Numbered from the stretch's first letter, positions 22,305 through 37,200 are shown. The stretch is 64,000 bases of DNA from Gracilariopsis chorda (GCA_003194525.1 NBIV01000131.1:124001-188000), one strand, 5' to 3'. Numbers and translations are program-made. Notes: generated by a model not told the origin, from the sequence alone.

Positions 22305-25300
22305 GCCTACAGGAACAGCCTTATTTGACCCTAAGGAAAGAATTGTACGCATAGGACTTCTACCATTGGACTATTAGTAGACGCAACTGGCTGGAAAGCA
22401 ACACCGACCGTATGGATAACCAACAACCCAACCCATGGAACGAAGATCACCAAGGAACCCCGGTGCAGCTGCACCTACCATAGTCACCGTTACCCCATTG
22501 GCCGCCAAAATGGACAATATTAGTGACTCTCCTATGGCCCCAACTCCGCTCGTGGTGCGAAAACCAAGTGGAGCAATTCCTCAGGGACGATCGGGATAGA
22601 GTATTACGGGAGTGCTTCTCCTCTCTCGCGGACCAACTGGTTCATCAGCTTTTCCAATCAGACTTCCTCATGGAGTCCATTGCCACGACCATTCAAGGCG
22701 AAATCACCGTCCAGGCAGGCAAATTTCACAGCCCTCGGGCTGTTTCTCAAAGTTTACCATTGGATTTCCATCGCTCATCATACACTGGACCTCAGGGAGC
22801 AGCTATAGAAGTAGCCCCTCGCTTGGGTACAGCACAGGAAGGCGCATTGGTTTATATACCGCCTGGAGAAGAGAGACTTTAGAGGCAAAGAGGCAGCGCT
22901 GGAGATAAACCCAATGGACAGGACGGCGTTCGGTACGCCGGCGAGTACCTCGAAGACGATGAATAGCACGCCCAAAAGGACCTCGTACATACCTAGACCC
23001 ATAGGAAGAAGAGACGCAGCCGAAGGCGTAAGTTGAGGACCAACCATCGGAAGAGGCACCACCCGGACTCAAGCGATGACCATTCGGACTCGTCGGACTC
23101 TTCCGACACCGATACGGATGAGGCGGATGTTTGGCACCTCAAACCAACGGTCACGACAAATGAGCTTTTCCAGAAGGTCTTAGACATGAAAACGTATCGC
23201 TTGATGGATCGGTCCACACAGTACAACTCTTCGGTTTCCAAGAAGATTATCAGGTGGGCGAAGAGAATGCAACAGACCGTTCCGGACAAGTTTTCTGGGA
23301 AGGATCCCATTGCATTCCTGAAGTTCTTGAGCTCGTTACAGTTAGCCAGTGACCAGAATGGAGTCCATGAGGGAGCTGCGCTCTATTGCTTCCAGGTTTT
23401 CTTAAGTGGACAAGCGAAGGACCAAGTAGTTGCCAAGATCTCCGGCTCGGCCAACCCAATTGATCCCCGAGATAGTGAGTTTCTGAGGACCTATTTGGAG
23501 CTTGTTCATTACCTTGGAAACGTATGTGACTGATGACCACGTAACAGATGCCTACCAGGACCAAATTGGCTACCTCCAGAGCTCAAACATGTCCGAAACG
23601 GACTACGCCGACCAACTTTGGAAAAGAGCCCGTAGGTGCAGGAATTTGTTTTCCGAGGGTCGGCTGAAGCGACATTTTGTCGTGGGGTTTCTCCCTGCGA
23701 CACGGAATAATGTCCGAAACCACCACACTGCCCACCCGGACTTGGCGCTGCGTCAACTGGTGACGTATACCGAGGGATACGGCAAGACCTATAGGACTTC
23801 CTGTCGAACGGTTGACGCAGACACCAGGGTTCGTGCAAGACTCCTGTCCAGGGAATTGAAGGCCCACATGGTAGAGTCCGCATCGGATTCAGATTCGGAC
23901 TTGGGACATTCTGCCACCGCGGATGCTCTTGCGGTGAGCCTCTCCTCAGCTACGTCAGGAGCACCATCGGCCTATTCGTCAGGAACGAACACCCATCGAC
24001 CCCGGGGACACCCCGTTATTCTCCGATTGCCCCCAGAAGGGACGTCATTACCAAGTCCAATCAGGCCTGTTATATTTGCCTTTCCACGGCCCGACCGTGT
24101 GACTGCATAAAATACATGCCTGAGGACATCGGCAAGAGTATTAGAGCGCGAAGGGAGAAGAACTACCAGGTGCGCCGAGCCTAGGGTTACTTCCAGAGGA
24201 CCTTTCATCCAAGAACCACTGGGACGCCAGAGAGCTCCCAGTACGTGACTCCCCGCACCACACCGGTGGAACCAGCTCAGGTCAACATGGTTGAAGACCC
24301 GAGGGATAGCGTCGAATACCTGGACGGACAAGGCGATACCGCGGTGCCCACGATGCAGGAAAACGACCAGAGGGACACATAGAGGCGTGTCTTCTCTCTC
24401 AGAACTGCCGCCTCAAACCATCAGACTTGCGGACCACAGGAGCCGTGAAACGAAAGATACCAGAGGACGAAATGATAGTGTTCTCTAGTCGGGTTTATGC
24501 TGTGGACCAATGGGAAAACCTGGGGGACGCCATTTGTGTCCTGAGGAAGGATCATTACAAGGTACATGGAACTTTGTGACTGCAAACCAACACCATAAGG
24601 ACGTTTACGGCCGTGTTGGATACTGCAGCAGGCCCCAATCTGGTACATCCGAAGGTCTTACCATTGGGCTGGGAAAGAATTATACAAGACAAAAAGTCAC
24701 CGAAGGTAACGGACGCATCACGTCGGCCATTGGACATTCGCGGAATACTGCCACTTTAGGTCAAATTGACTCACCTGAAGATTAAGACTTGGTTTCTTGT
24801 CTGTCCGAATCTGGGTGCAGAAGGAATTCTAGGGACGAGCTTAATTGATAGATATGTAAAAGCGATCTATCCTGGCCAAAAGATGGTTGCCTTCCATCGG
24901 GGACCACCATTGGCAATCGTGTGCTCACGCCTGGGACGCTAGGCTACCCCAGCTAAGGTCAAGTTTCCCACGAGAACTGTTTCCAACAAGGTCAGATTGG
25001 CAAGTGCGATAGTCATACCGCCTATTACTCAGGTGGCTGCTGCAGCGGTATGCAAGTCCTCAGGTCTGGTTTTGTTGTAAAACCATCCCAAGTTGGTAAT
25101 GAAACACCTATATTTCATGGCCAATGGAGTAATGCATGTGGAACCCGAGCGGTCCTCTGCGGTTACCATGAGCAACTTCAGTGACAAGCCTACGAGGTTG
25201 CCTAAAGGTGCAGTGGTGGGGATATCTATGCCCGCTCCCATGGCCATTATGGAGATTGACGCTGAGGAGTTGCTTCCTGAGGGTGATACCCCGGCCAATT

Positions 25301-28300
25301 GGAGAAACGACGTCAAACTGGGCGGGGACTTTGAACCGTAGAGGGAACAAGTCATTGATCTCCTCAAGGGCTTCGCTAGCATGTGGAGTGGTAAGCTGGG
25401 CGAAATCGATGCTACAAAGCATCGAATTGACCTTAAAGACGGGGCCACGCCCCAGTATCAACACCCATATCGAACTGACCTAACAAAAAGGGGAGGTTGT
25501 GGCCAAGGAGATTGAGAAAATCAACTTCGCAGGGATCATGGAGCGTGCAACACCTTCGGAGGCCGAATGGGCTAGCCCTTTTGTCTTGGTGGCCAAGAAG
25601 GACGGGACGGTACGTTTTTTATTGATTACGGCAAACTAAATGCGGTGACAAAGAGGGATACTTCTCCTATACCCCGAGTGGAAGACTGTCTAGATTCCTT
25701 TGGGGACGCGCAAATCTTCACCACGCTGGATGCCAATTGTGGTTATTGGCAGGTACACATGAACCACAAGGCGAAGTCACTAAATACATTCACGACCAAC
25801 GAGGGATTATTCCGATTTACACGGATGCCCTTTGGTCTCATGAATGCGCCAGCCGCTTTCCAGCGGGCCATGGACATCATTCTGTCCAGGGTCAAATGGA
25901 AGTTCGCCTTGGTCTACTTAGATGATGTGATCATCTTCTCCAGGTCCATTAGGGAACATTTCGCAAATGTGAAGGCAGTCCTTATGTTGCTACAACAGGC
26001 GGTCGTAACATTGAAGCAGATGAAGTGTTTCTTCTTTCAGCCCTCGGTGACCTACCTTGGCCATGTAGTCTCTCCTGGAAAACTACAAATAGCCAAAGCT
26101 ACAACTAAGGTCATACGGGAAGCATGACCCCCTAGGACCCATACGTAACTGCGTTCCTTCCTTGGCCTATGCAATGTGTACCGTAGCTTTGTCCCGGGGC
26201 TCGCAAAAATCGTAGCACCTCTCAATGAAATGCTGAAGAAAGGGACCCCTTCGGAATTTGACGACCTCATGGACCAGCAATATGAGGTCTATCAGAACCT
26301 CAGAGACCATTTGGTTAATCCGCCAATCTTGGCGCTACCCAGGGCCAGTAAGCCTTATATCCTGGATACGGATGCATCCGCGACCCAAGTAGGATGTGAT
26401 CTTCTACCAGAGCAGGAATCCTCTAAGTATTATCGCCCAAAAGGCTACTGGAGTAGGTCCCTGACCAAGACCGAAAGGAACTATAGCACAACGGAAAAGT
26501 GTCTGGCTATTGTATGGTCAGTGCTCCATCTTCCGCCTTATCCGTAAAAAACTCACTTTACCATTAGGACAGATCACCACACCCTCCGTTGGTTACTAAA
26601 CATGACGGACGCATCCTCCCGTCTGGCCCGATGAAGATTGCGCCTGGCCGAATTCGACTATGAAGTAAGCTATGGGCCAGGGTTGAAACATCAGGCCGCG
26701 GATGCCCTGTCTCGCATTCTGACTGGTAGTACAGAACAAACTCCATTAGACTATGAGATTCCCACCATCTGGGATGGGCCACAGGGCACTGAAGAAGAGG
26801 GAGGAGAACCATGGATGGCTGAGGTGAGAATGGCCGAAGGGACGGACGGACACGGCGCAGCCATCTTATGCACCATGGATTGGGAAGATCCACCGCTGGA
26901 TGTATATATGGCCCAGTCGGAAAGCGCGGATCTTACACCAATACCCCTCGAGGAATTCCTTCAGGCCCAGAAAAAAGACGAATATTGCGTCCAGGTAGGA
27001 GAAAAATTAGGGACTCCTGGGTCGCCGTTCGATTATGACCGGCGGGGGATATTATGTCGCAGGTCACCGTTGGACGGGGCGGTACAGCGAGTGGTTCCTA
27101 AGGCCCTCCGCACACACTTTCTTTACCTCGCTCACTATCCGAGGTTGGCTAGCCATCCCGGAGGGACTAAGATGTATCAGACCGTGAGGATTTATTTTTA
27201 TTGGCCTCTGATGGCCAGTGACGTAATGGAAACCACAAGGACTTGTGAAGCATGCGCAAAAATCTGAGGGACAAAAGCGTTACACCAAGGGAAAGTGAAG
27301 TTATTCCCAGTGGCCGGGCCGTTGGAGCTCATTGCTTTAGATATCCTAGGTCCATTTCCAAAGTCGACCCATGGTAACCGATTTACATTGGTGGTTACCG
27401 ATCGGTTCACTACGTCGACCCAAGCAATTCTGCTAAAATCAACGACCGCTGCGGACGTCTCCATGGCTTTACTAGTCCATTGGATTTATCCCTATGGATT
27501 ACCGCTCTACCTTCTTACGGACAACGGCTCTCTGTTTATCTTCATATTTTTTGAGCATGTGTGCTCGGCCTTAGATCTAAAACATCTCCTCACTACAGCG
27601 TACCACCCTCAGACCAATAGTCAAGCCGAAAGTTTCAACAGAACCCTGGTCACGACGTTGATTCACTACGTTTCCGAGCACCAATTGGACTGGGATGACT
27701 ATGTCCAACCGCTGGTCTATGCATATAATAATCAAGTGCATAAGTGCACCGGTACAACTACCTTTGACCACACTCTCGCACGTGCACCTGCGCCGTACAT
27801 GGTTGACCTACAGGACTTAGGAGTGCCTCAGGACACAACAGGGGAAATGACTCCCGCCCAGGCCAAACGGTATTCGTGGAAGCGAATTGATTCTATTCTG
27901 AAGGCCGCGATAACCACGTTGGACAAAGCGTAAGCGCACTGTAAGGCCAATTGTTATCTGTCCGTTTGGTGTAAACCGCAAGTGGCCGTGGGAGATTACG
28001 TCCATTTGGACAGACCACCGCAAGAAAAGCACGAGGCCGAGAACATCACAAAAAAACTGTTGCCTAAGTCCATTGGGCCCTTCAAGGTACTCAAGTCTCT
28101 TGGGCACACTATCGACCGAGATTGCCTTCAGGACACAGTCACAATTGACCGTGTCTCTCTGGCGCCACGCCGCCCCTCTAGTGATCTATTGGACTTGCGC
28201 GCTTGACCTTTGTCCCAACCCCCACCCTCCACTCCTACAGAATCACTGGCTGATGCCCTTCCGGGTTCTAGAAAACTACAGTCTCCGCTGGTCCGGGAGA

Positions 28301-28849
28301 CCCTTCCTCAGATGGCTACGGCCCCTTGGACGAAATGGTACTTCCTGAAGAAATACCCGACCCGATGGACTTTGCTGCACAGGCTCACGACGCTGTTCCT
28401 TCAGACGCTCACGGATACGGTCCCCTGGACCAAATGGAGTTGCCAGAGGTTACAGACTGGCATGACCAACGGGAGTATGTAATTGACCAAATCGTCTCCG
28501 CTGAGCTGACCGACGATGACGAAGTGCGCTACAAAGTCCACTGGTATGGCTATGCACGCAAGGACGATACTTGGCTTCTAAGGTCAGAAATCCCGGATAA
28601 TTTTGTGGCCCGCTATTTTTCGAAAACAGGCCACACGCAGCGTGATCTCAAGGAGGGGGTATCCCTGGCCACAAATGTATGCCATAATGTGCCTAACCCG
28701 TCCCATCGGAACCCAGCTACTGGCCAAGGCACTCATGGAAACGCCTCCAGCAGCCCGCCGCTTGCCACGGCACTTAAGGATCACTTTCCCGCCTAATCCC
28801 CGCTCGCTGGTGCCTCCCAAGGCTCGAAGCAACTATGAACGAATAGTAC

Positions 28850-31440
28850 TCCACATAAACCCGAAGTCCATAAGCCAATGAGGCTGAAACCCTCGAGAAA
28901 GACGCGCAGGCAGCTACCATATGAGAAAGACGCATCGAAACAGCGAGGACTTGATCCGAAACTGACCTACGGGTATCCAGTTTCGAGACGAAGACCCATG
29001 GAACGCGGCGGACATGAGGCACACACAGACGCTAGAAGGGCCAAAGGTGAACCACAGTGTTTGCTGAGAGATTATTATCCGTAAGGGAGACCACTAGGAA
29101 GTCGCAGCCGGCTGGGAAGGGGACCCCGTGCGGGCGCGCTTATGGGCCGGAATCTGGGCTGATTGGGACGAGGGTCCACCAGAGGACTCCATTTCCGAAA
29201 TGTTTAAGCGGAAACGGTTGCCCAGGTCCGTCGTGACGCGCTCCGACAACACCTTCGCATTTTCCTCGAGGATGGTCTCCAACGCGTCTTTAACCTCTTC
29301 GTTACGTTACACCAAGTAGTGGTACCGCGAAGCCCGTCGAGCACATGATTTGGCGCCACGGAGAGCCTCAACAATGCCAGTGGGTTCAAGAACACCAAAG
29401 GACGCGCAGACCTTCTTGAAGTCGTCAAAGGCCATAGTAATGGCCTCAGGTATAACCAGCGCAGGGGGAGGATGAGGGACCAGAGGAGTGGACACCGTCA
29501 AAGACACGGGAGGTTGTGGAGCCAGTGGACCAGTGGATACATCTAGGGGCTCTATCGCGTCGTAATTGCACGCCAGCACGAGTGACAGCGCAACTGACGG
29601 GGCCAGTATCGGAAAAGCTACGAGCTCCTTGAAACGAGAACGAAGACAATCCACGTGGAATCCGATGGCCTGGTGGTAGTAATCTGGTATGGACTGGCGC
29701 TGTTCGTTCCCTGGGACAGCCAACGATGGTTTGGCCTGGTAGACATTTCCATCATCATGGCCGAGAGGGTGTCGCGGAATCGGAGAAAATGTGTCAGTGT
29801 CGTAATCGTACCAAAGGAAACCGAGGGTCTGCGCCCAGTCGACCTGAGGGACATAATCCAAAAAGGCCTCGGCCTTTTCCATTCCGTACTCCGTATCCGG
29901 GACGATGTTCTGCACCCCCAACTCACGAATGAGCCGGATTAAGGGCCGCGGCAGGGGCACGAGTCGGCCTTCAGGACTGCGTAGCCCCTGCTCATTCCAG
30001 ATACAGTAGTTGGCCTCCCGGACGTTAGCCTGAATCCCATAGCGGGCAGTATCCAGAAAGGCCTTGAGACAGAAAATGGCCTATTCCGCGAAGAGAACCT
30101 CCCAAGTCAACCACGGGCGACGCTTGGTGAAGTCTCCCTGGAGCTGGTGGTTGTGATAAGCCAGCATGGGTGCACTGGGGACCATAAGAAGATTCGAAAC
30201 GCGCCAAATTGCGGCTTCAGGGCCAACGCGACGCACAGGCAAAGGAAGGTATAAGGAAGAGATGCAGAAAGGAGGCATACCATGAAATTCCACCTGGTAG
30301 CAACAGAAGAAGTACTTCAAGTTAGTCCGGATGTGGCCATCTGATTCGATCATATCATTCCAGTAGGTCCGGTTACATAACCAGTAAAAGCGGTCGTATG
30401 GAGGCTTGAAGCAGATCAGCCCGAGAGGGTTATGACCAGGAGGAAAGAAGGGGGCCTCAGGGTCGCAATGCATCGAATACAAGTCCTCGAAGAGCTTGTT
30501 CACCCTCCATTAGCAATCGCCCTCCTCGCCGCCGCGGACACACGGCATGTAGGGGGGAACCAGAGTGCGGCATCTCGCGACCAAACGAGCATCGGCAGGA
30601 AGATGGAGCCAGCGGTTGTACCAGGAGTTCTCTTGGGAATTCTTGTTTTCGCGAGCATAGTTTGGGATGGCCTCGAATCGACGGGCGTCCAAGTATTGCT
30701 CAGCATATCGCACAAACTCGGCAACAGAGCTGGGCAGATGGGTACTCTTCAAGGCCGTGGAATTACGACGCAGGGTGTGGTCGTATTTGTCCCCGGGATG
30801 GGCATAATCACTGCTAGGTATTAGAGCCATTTTGGTCGAATCTACCGTGATGGCCACCGGTGGGATTCGTTTGAAGCCGTCATATTCCAGCAGGTAACCA
30901 TGGGAGCCTTTATATGCCCCCGAGGACATGGGGTAGACGCGATCGACGAGCCGGCATAGCAGAAACGGCGCCCAGGGAAGCCAAAGATCTGGACCCCGAA
31001 AGGCCACAGGAATACAACCAACGTCTACCAAAGGGTCGAGGATGGCGAATGCACCAAGCCTGAGCTCGGGGAAAGGAGAGGCCGAAAGGACGAGGGAATG
31101 CGAAGGGAAGTGTCGGCGACCACCAAAGGGGTCGGGGTAATGCAAGAGCATGGGGCGTGCCCCGAGATGGATGCTCGTTACGGGAGGAGACGCCGTCGCA
31201 GGCGACCAATGGCATGGTAGCCACCACGTGCCACTTGCCGAAAAAGCGCCCAAATGGACGCACGATGGTACCACCGCCTTACAGAGCGCGGGAGGGCTCT
31301 TGGAGCATTTCAGCTGAAGGACGGACGACCTACACCAGTAAGCGGACCTGAGGACGATTCCTTCCCATTGGAGTGAGAAGACGCTGGCTGGAGGGAAAGG
31401 TGGGACCCCCAAGATGGAAGGACCCGAAGGGACATTGGAT
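28850..31440 (-). other. Antisense gene region of gypsy A
   Basis: Between the chromodomain and the 3' LTR the strand opposite to gag-pol carries the longest protein-like frames (parts of roughly 320, 217 and 140 codons). They are rich in Trp, Tyr, Pro and His, with no enzyme motif that I recognise. The part around 29830-30080 (with LIRELGVQNIV and EGRLVPLP) has a clear counterpart at the same relative place and orientation in element B. This supports an inherited accessory antisense gene rather than chance frames. The copy is broken. Confidence 0.55.
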
Positions 31441-31456
31441 CTTAAGGGGGGAGATC

Positions 31457-31981
31457 TGTAGGAGAATGGCAACTGGGTAGGCGGAGTAGTGGGGTAGCCA
31501 AAGGGATGGTCAGGCAGAGGTCAGACCATATATGGCCCACATATTCCACGTGGCTAAGCTGGGTGCCGGTGCTGGGGATATCTGGGGAAAGTCCAAGTGC
31601 CAGGGCATTGTGCCCATATGTTTTATTATGTGGCTTATTTTTTTAATATTTTTAGGATAGTTCCGGAGGTCAGAGTGCCTCGCCAGCTAGATAAGTTGGC
31701 TCGAGTGCTGTCGACCTCCAAGAAGTAAAGGCAAGCACCATCGCCGTCTTCTTGCCGCCATATGCAGCCATTAGGACGCCAAAGCCCTCCACGCCAGCGC
31801 TACCATTCTCCTGACCTGTAGGGACTTGAGATAGCGCCCGACCGTTGCGCCTCGCTGCCAGTTGGTGCCCGCGTCAGTAGTAGACCCAGTGGATTGTCAC
31901 CCCAGTGGCTGGCTCTCTGCCGCTACTACCCCCTGGTAGACTATTAGCGCAGTTGGCCAAAGGACGTAGTATTATACTACA
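31457..31981 (+). repeat. 3' LTR of gypsy A
   Basis: The 525-bp repeat begins TGTAGGAG just after the polypurine tract AAGGGGGGAGA (about 31444-31454) and ends CTACA. GACAG follows. Confidence 0.9.
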
Positions 31982-33702
31982 GACAGCACCATGCTGTAGT
32001 GTTATGTTTAACTTGGGTTGACCCCTCATGGTGCCTGACACTGGCCTGGCCACATGTGTGGACCTACGAAGGTGTGCACTACTGTAGCTAATTATTATAA
32101 TTTATTTGGTAGTGTACCTACTTAGGTGAGCGCGACTTTGTCGTCGCGAGCACTAAGTAAAGTTAACGCGAGACTTCGATCATTCATAACTGTTCAATTT
32201 GACCTGAGATATCTGGCTCTGGATTGTGACGTCATTGCGCCGTGTAATACTCCTCGCGGAGGGTCACCGCATTCGATTCGCTCAATTCAACCGCTCGGTA
32301 AGCGTACAAATACTCTGTGTTATAATTGCCATGTGATACTTCTCTACCATGTGGTACTGATATCGCCCCTGTATCGGGGAGTTTATCAGCTACATCCCGT
32401 GCATGTGCACCCTCCATCGGGTCTGTTTCCGCTTTCCTCATGACCTGCCGGGGGGTTTTCTCCGTCCTCCGAGGGCACCCTTCACCGGATATATTCTAAA
32501 CCGCCGCATCGCGTGGCACACCGGTCGCTGGTTGTACCGTCTTTCTGGCTCCAGTTCACCTTTCTTTATCCATCTCTGTGGTCCATTCGAAATACCTACG
32601 GAGTTGCCGTATTAAAGGTATACAGAAGGCTCTGTCACTCGGTCTGCCTCCACAGGGATCAAGGCCCCGGACACCTTGAGTGTGATACCCAACTTTCGGG
32701 GTTTTCACTACAGAAAGCACGTTGCGTAATCCTTGGCGACATGCAACGCCCTTACTTGGAATTTGATCCTGATAACCTCTACGCTCCCTTCGCTCGAATT
32801 GGAAACCATTTGGTTCGCTATTTCGAAGGCCGCAGCCCAAGGTCTACTGATGGAAACCATGCACATCAGCAATGCGTGTTTTTACGGCGACCTTGAGGAA
32901 CCTTTGGTTATGGAGCGGTCCCAGAACGCATCAGGATCCTCTTACATCCCTGGAAAGGTGTGCTTACTGAAGAAGTCTATCTACGGCGCACGTCAAGCTG
33001 GACAGATATGAGGCTCCTTACTTTATCAGGAATTACTCGGACACGGCTTCAAGCAGTCCTGCACAGACAGTCACCTGTATCTGTATAAGTATGGTGCTGG
33101 AACATTGACCGTCTTCTTGGTTTTTGACGACATACTGATGTTGTCCAGCTCGGTATCTCTCCTGAATGACTTCAATGAAGAGATGAAGAGGTTGTTTCAG
33201 GTGAAACTCCTTGGTAAAGCGAAGTCCTTTATCAGACTGGATATTGAACGGAGCTGGAATGGTACCAAAGTCCAGCAATCCAAGTACGTTGATAAGATGT
33301 TGAAAGAGTGTGATACCATGAGATTTGACCACATGGGCAGTACAACGCGCACTGGAATAATTGGTGAGTGTGCCACGTGGGTTCGAGTGGCTAACTAATT
33401 AGTTTACAAATTTATTTAATTATTTTAGATAGGTAGTGACACCCCCCTACTGTGGTGTGGGGTCATGCCACTAGGGCTGGCCCCAACGTATGTCACGTAG
33501 CGGAGTGCACGTGAGGTTGAGCCTCGCTCACCCTTAAGGTGGGTTCAGCGCTCCCTTACCAAGGATTGTAAAGGTAAGCACCTCTTGGCTAAGTGTGTAC
33601 CAATTGGTTTCTACAGTGAACCTCTTTGTTTAGCTAAGACTATCCCGGCTTTACTAACCCGTGTGCGCCGTACTACCAACACTACCAATTGGTTACGGTA
33701 AG

Positions 33703-34220
33703 TGTGGTATAACCGAACACGCTTAATGACCAAATGCGTAGTTCGTGTGGACCTTGGCTGTAGGGAGCCCCGGGTGTGCTCGACCTAGAAGGGGAAAAGA
33801 GGGCTACCGGTAGGGGCTGTGGCCGCACCAACCACTAGAGGTGCAAGATATTCGGCTAGTTCTACGTACCAGCGTGGTAGTCGCTAGGTATCGTGACTGG
33901 CGGACTAGTAATACCTGATAAGATCTTGGATAACCAAAAGGGTTGACTGTAAAACACAGTTGAGATCACAATTATCCAAGACCTGCCTACAGTTTACCTT
34001 GAAGGGGGAGGATGCTGACGCTCTCGTTAAGGGTGGGCCAGCTCAACTCCCCGTGGACAAGGAACGCTACGTGTGCCACGTCTGAGGTAGACCGTAGTGG
34101 TGCACCTCAGTACTGCAGTTAACAGTTAGGACTATTTCTAAAATTTAAAGTTAAATATTAGGACATTCTGCCCTCGTCCAATCACCCACGTGGCACATCG
34201 AACTGGTATTTTGCACACCA
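33703..34220 (-). repeat. 3' LTR of gypsy B
   Basis: Matches 53970-54486 in the same orientation, about 9% different by eye; on the plus strand it reads TGTGGTATA to GCACACCA. Confidence 0.85.
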
Positions 34221-34229
34221 CTGTTCCTA

Positions 34230-37200
34230 ATGGGTTGTTCTGTCCAGGTTTGCACCCGTCTGTCAGTACCCAAGAGGTGCCTGAGCACTGGTCTTAGTGC
34301 TCTCCACGTCAGCATCGACCAAAGCGACCATCGTGGTTCCGTATTCCCCCTCCCCTCTGCACCCTACCGTCCTCTGCCGTTGGGTCACTTTCCTCTCCGT
34401 CGTACCACCGTGTCGGTCTCTTTCGCTCACCACGCCATTCCTTTTCTCCTTTTTCCTGCTGCGTGGAACCTTTGAGGTTACTTTCGCGATTCCTACTGGG
34501 TCGATACTATCTCCGTTCTCGTCCATTCGTGACCATCTGGTATTAGTGGAACACCGCTTGGTCCCACTGCAACGCCATCTTCCTCCGCTTTCGACCGCTC
34601 GGTGATAATCACGACGCCTCCGTCGTCCTTGGCTCTCCATCCCAGCGCTCTTCACGGCCATTTGGGTGATCTGGTCTGTGGACCAGTACAAAGCGGACTG
34701 ACCATTATGGTGCATCAACGTGCCGAGAAGGCTCCCTTACCGGACTAGACCCGTAGTGTGGATTTTAACCCGGTGGAGCCAATTGGCACTCCCTGGCCTG
34801 AATTGGCTGGCGCCAACGACAAGTCGGCGCATACCAACCCTGGTCCGGTCGTCAGTCACCTGGAAGGGTTTTCTCTACCCGACTATTTATCCGGGTCGGA
34901 TAAATTCCTAAAAAAATACCCTCGCGGTCCTCCTCCATCACCGGTCAGCCAGATCACCATGTCGGGTCGCCGTTCTCTTGGCTCCTGCACCGGGCCTCGA
35001 AGTCGAATCACCAAGCCGGTAACAAGTTCGCGCGGACGTGGGCGGGGTACTTCGCAGACCCAGCCGCTTCCAAACCAAAGTGGTAACATGCCCGCTCCCG
35101 CTTCAGCCGACCTGGTAAACCTCGTGGCGCACAAGCTCCCCGCTGGGACTGGCGTGCTACATGACCCATATGTGGCTACGGCGACCACTGAGGATGCCTC
35201 CCGTATGGGTGCATCTGACCTGCTCCCGTCAGATTTCCGTCGGGAGTTGTTGCAAACCACTTCCTGGCCCATTCCGGTAAGCGAACCCCTTGTTCAACCG
35301 TTTGACCACCCGGATTTTTCGCTTTACTCCTCTCGGAACAGGTGGGGCAGTCACCGTTTGGCAGCCATTTTGCACAACCCACCCAAGAGGGATAAGGAAA
35401 AACGTCACCGTCGGGGTCGTCACAGCTGTTCCTTGCATCGGGCTCACCATTCACCGTTCAGGTACTTCATCCCGCCTACCATTCCTGGGGATGTACCTTA
35501 TCTCAGGAGTGACTTTGAGTTCCTGTACTTTAGGATAATCGTTGATGTCCTCTACTAGGCGGTTCCTTCACCCGACTGGTTAAAGCTGGACCTGGACCTG
35601 GTGGCTTTTTAATCCCCTTATGACAGGATTCATTGGCTCGAAAGTAAAAGGCGGGGTGTAGACGCCGCATCGAAGGCGCGCATTCGTCACGAAAACAGTT
35701 TGGTCAAGACCATGCATGGTAATCACCTCACTGAGGACTCTCTCCGAGTACTGAGGCTTTCCGACAATGGTACGTGCAGCAACTAGGCTGGAGGAATGAG
35801 TACGAAGCACTGCAGTGGTTGTCGGTTCCAACACCTCCGGTACTGGACTATTTTGGAAGCCTGACCCGGGAGGTTAGTCCCTGGTACCACACCATATGGT
35901 CCGTTGCGATGTGCGAATGGGCCGTCCTGGTCGTTATGTTGGCTTTGGAAGCCGGCAATCACGGTGTCACCTGGAACTCGCGGTGCCCCGAGACGGCCTT
36001 CTATACTCATGGGTTCCAACCATTTGGTCGCCTCTTCCGTTTACCCATCCAGTTGATCTAGTTGATCCCCCGTTTAGGTGTCTCTGACATCGTCGCCCGT
36101 ACTGGTTACACCACAAACCACTTGGACAACTACCTTTGTGCTGCTGAGAATCACCGGTGGGGTCCTGAACAAGTATGGGAAGTTTGGGATCATGAAACCC
36201 AACGGTTTTCCTCACCGGGGGAGCGAGCTCTGCCTGGTGACGACCAAATGGTAAGAAAAGCCCAGTATGGTTATGTGGTCGAGACCCCCGAGGTTCTCAC
36301 CCCTGCAACTTCCATGGCCCCTACTTCTGGTCAGCGCTCTCCAGTTCCTCCGTCGAACACCGCTCCCGTACCGCGTAGGGGTCTCTTCTAACCAATTGGT
36401 CTTGTAAGTAATCCTATGAGAGGGGGTGAGCCCAGTACTGCCCCTGAGGTGACAGACACGTTAATGCGTATCCAGCAGCTGTGCGTCACCCACCTTAACT
36501 GCCCTTGTCCGCGTTTGATTCAGGACGCGCTCAGCCTTCCAGAAGCGCTCATTCCACGTCATGTGACCTATGTGAAAACTTTAAACCAACTTGATGGATT
36601 CTGGACCAACTTCCAGGCGTAACTGTACCGTGCGGTCACTCACCACGTTGGTGAGCTTTCAGACCTTCTACGGGGAGCGAGCACCACTCGGGAAACACTT
36701 GTAAGTACCCTTGTGGGTCCGCTCTTTGCATCTGGAGCTCGGTACCCGGTGGGGAATGTGCTGATGCCCGCGCCAAGACCTCCGCTCCGGGTCCTTTCGC
36801 AACGGACCCGCCCACCTATCCAGTTGCTCCACCTACCGCTTAGGGTTCCAACCCCAATGGGACTCACCATGCTGGCCCGGCAGGAAATTGGGGACATGGC
36901 AGCGCGGGTGCGCTGCCCTCCCCCATTGATCCGTCTGGTACCGCTCCTGGGCCCGAAGGTGGTCTGAACGTCACTCCAATGATGGAGGATTTACCTTAAC
37001 CAAGCGGTCGATAGACTATCTTAGTTCACCCCCTTGTGGCCCATGAACCGACTTGCATCTTGCGTAACCTCCTCGCGTTCTCCTTCCTGTTCTTTCCTAC
37101 CAAGACGGTCTGAGCTCATGGAGCATCTCCCGTACCAAGAGTGGCGGTCTCGGACCCGTTTGGGTGGGGCGCGCAGGCCACTCTCCTACATGATTTCACG

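Larger units (their letters stand above)
21761..31981 (+). mobile_element. Ty3/gypsy chromovirus A
   Basis: A 10.2-kb LTR element inserted in S1 with the exact target duplication GACAG (21756-21760 and 31982-31986). LTRs of about 524 bp differ by about 9% by eye. Parts: primer-binding site just after the 5' LTR, gag (about 22.5-24.1 kb), protease region, reverse transcriptase with the YLDD motif (about 25.4-26.1 kb), RNase H (26.2-26.7 kb), integrase with HH-CC zinc finger and core (27.1-27.9 kb) and a C-terminal chromodomain (about 28.46-28.63 kb). A 2.5-kb block with frames on the opposite strand follows, then a polypurine tract and the 3' LTR. It is broken in many places, middle-aged within this composite. 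Confidence 0.9.
21555..32712 (+). mobile_element. Solo LTR S1, split by gypsy element A
   Basis: Sequence at 21555-21760 plus 31987-32712 (together about 930 bp) begins TGTGGGGCAAC and ends TTTTCACTACA. It is flanked by the exact 5-bp duplication GAAAG (21550-21554 and 32713-32717). The copia reverse transcriptase region resumes directly after the right GAAAG, which confirms the boundaries. No internal region is present, so it is a solo LTR left by recombination. Its start resembles that of the element C LTR (TGTAGTGCAAC), suggesting a related gypsy lineage. Confidence 0.75.

Noticed and set aside
33370-33385. GGGTTCGAGT, resembling a tRNA T-loop
   Set aside because: No cloverleaf can be drawn around it; it is part of S2.
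34000-34020. Polypurine tract followed by TGTTGACA-like sequence, suggesting an LTR start on the plus strand
   Set aside because: It lies inside both LTR copies of element B; the adjacent exact primer-binding site at 53946-53963 shows that the LTR belongs to a minus-strand element with other boundaries.
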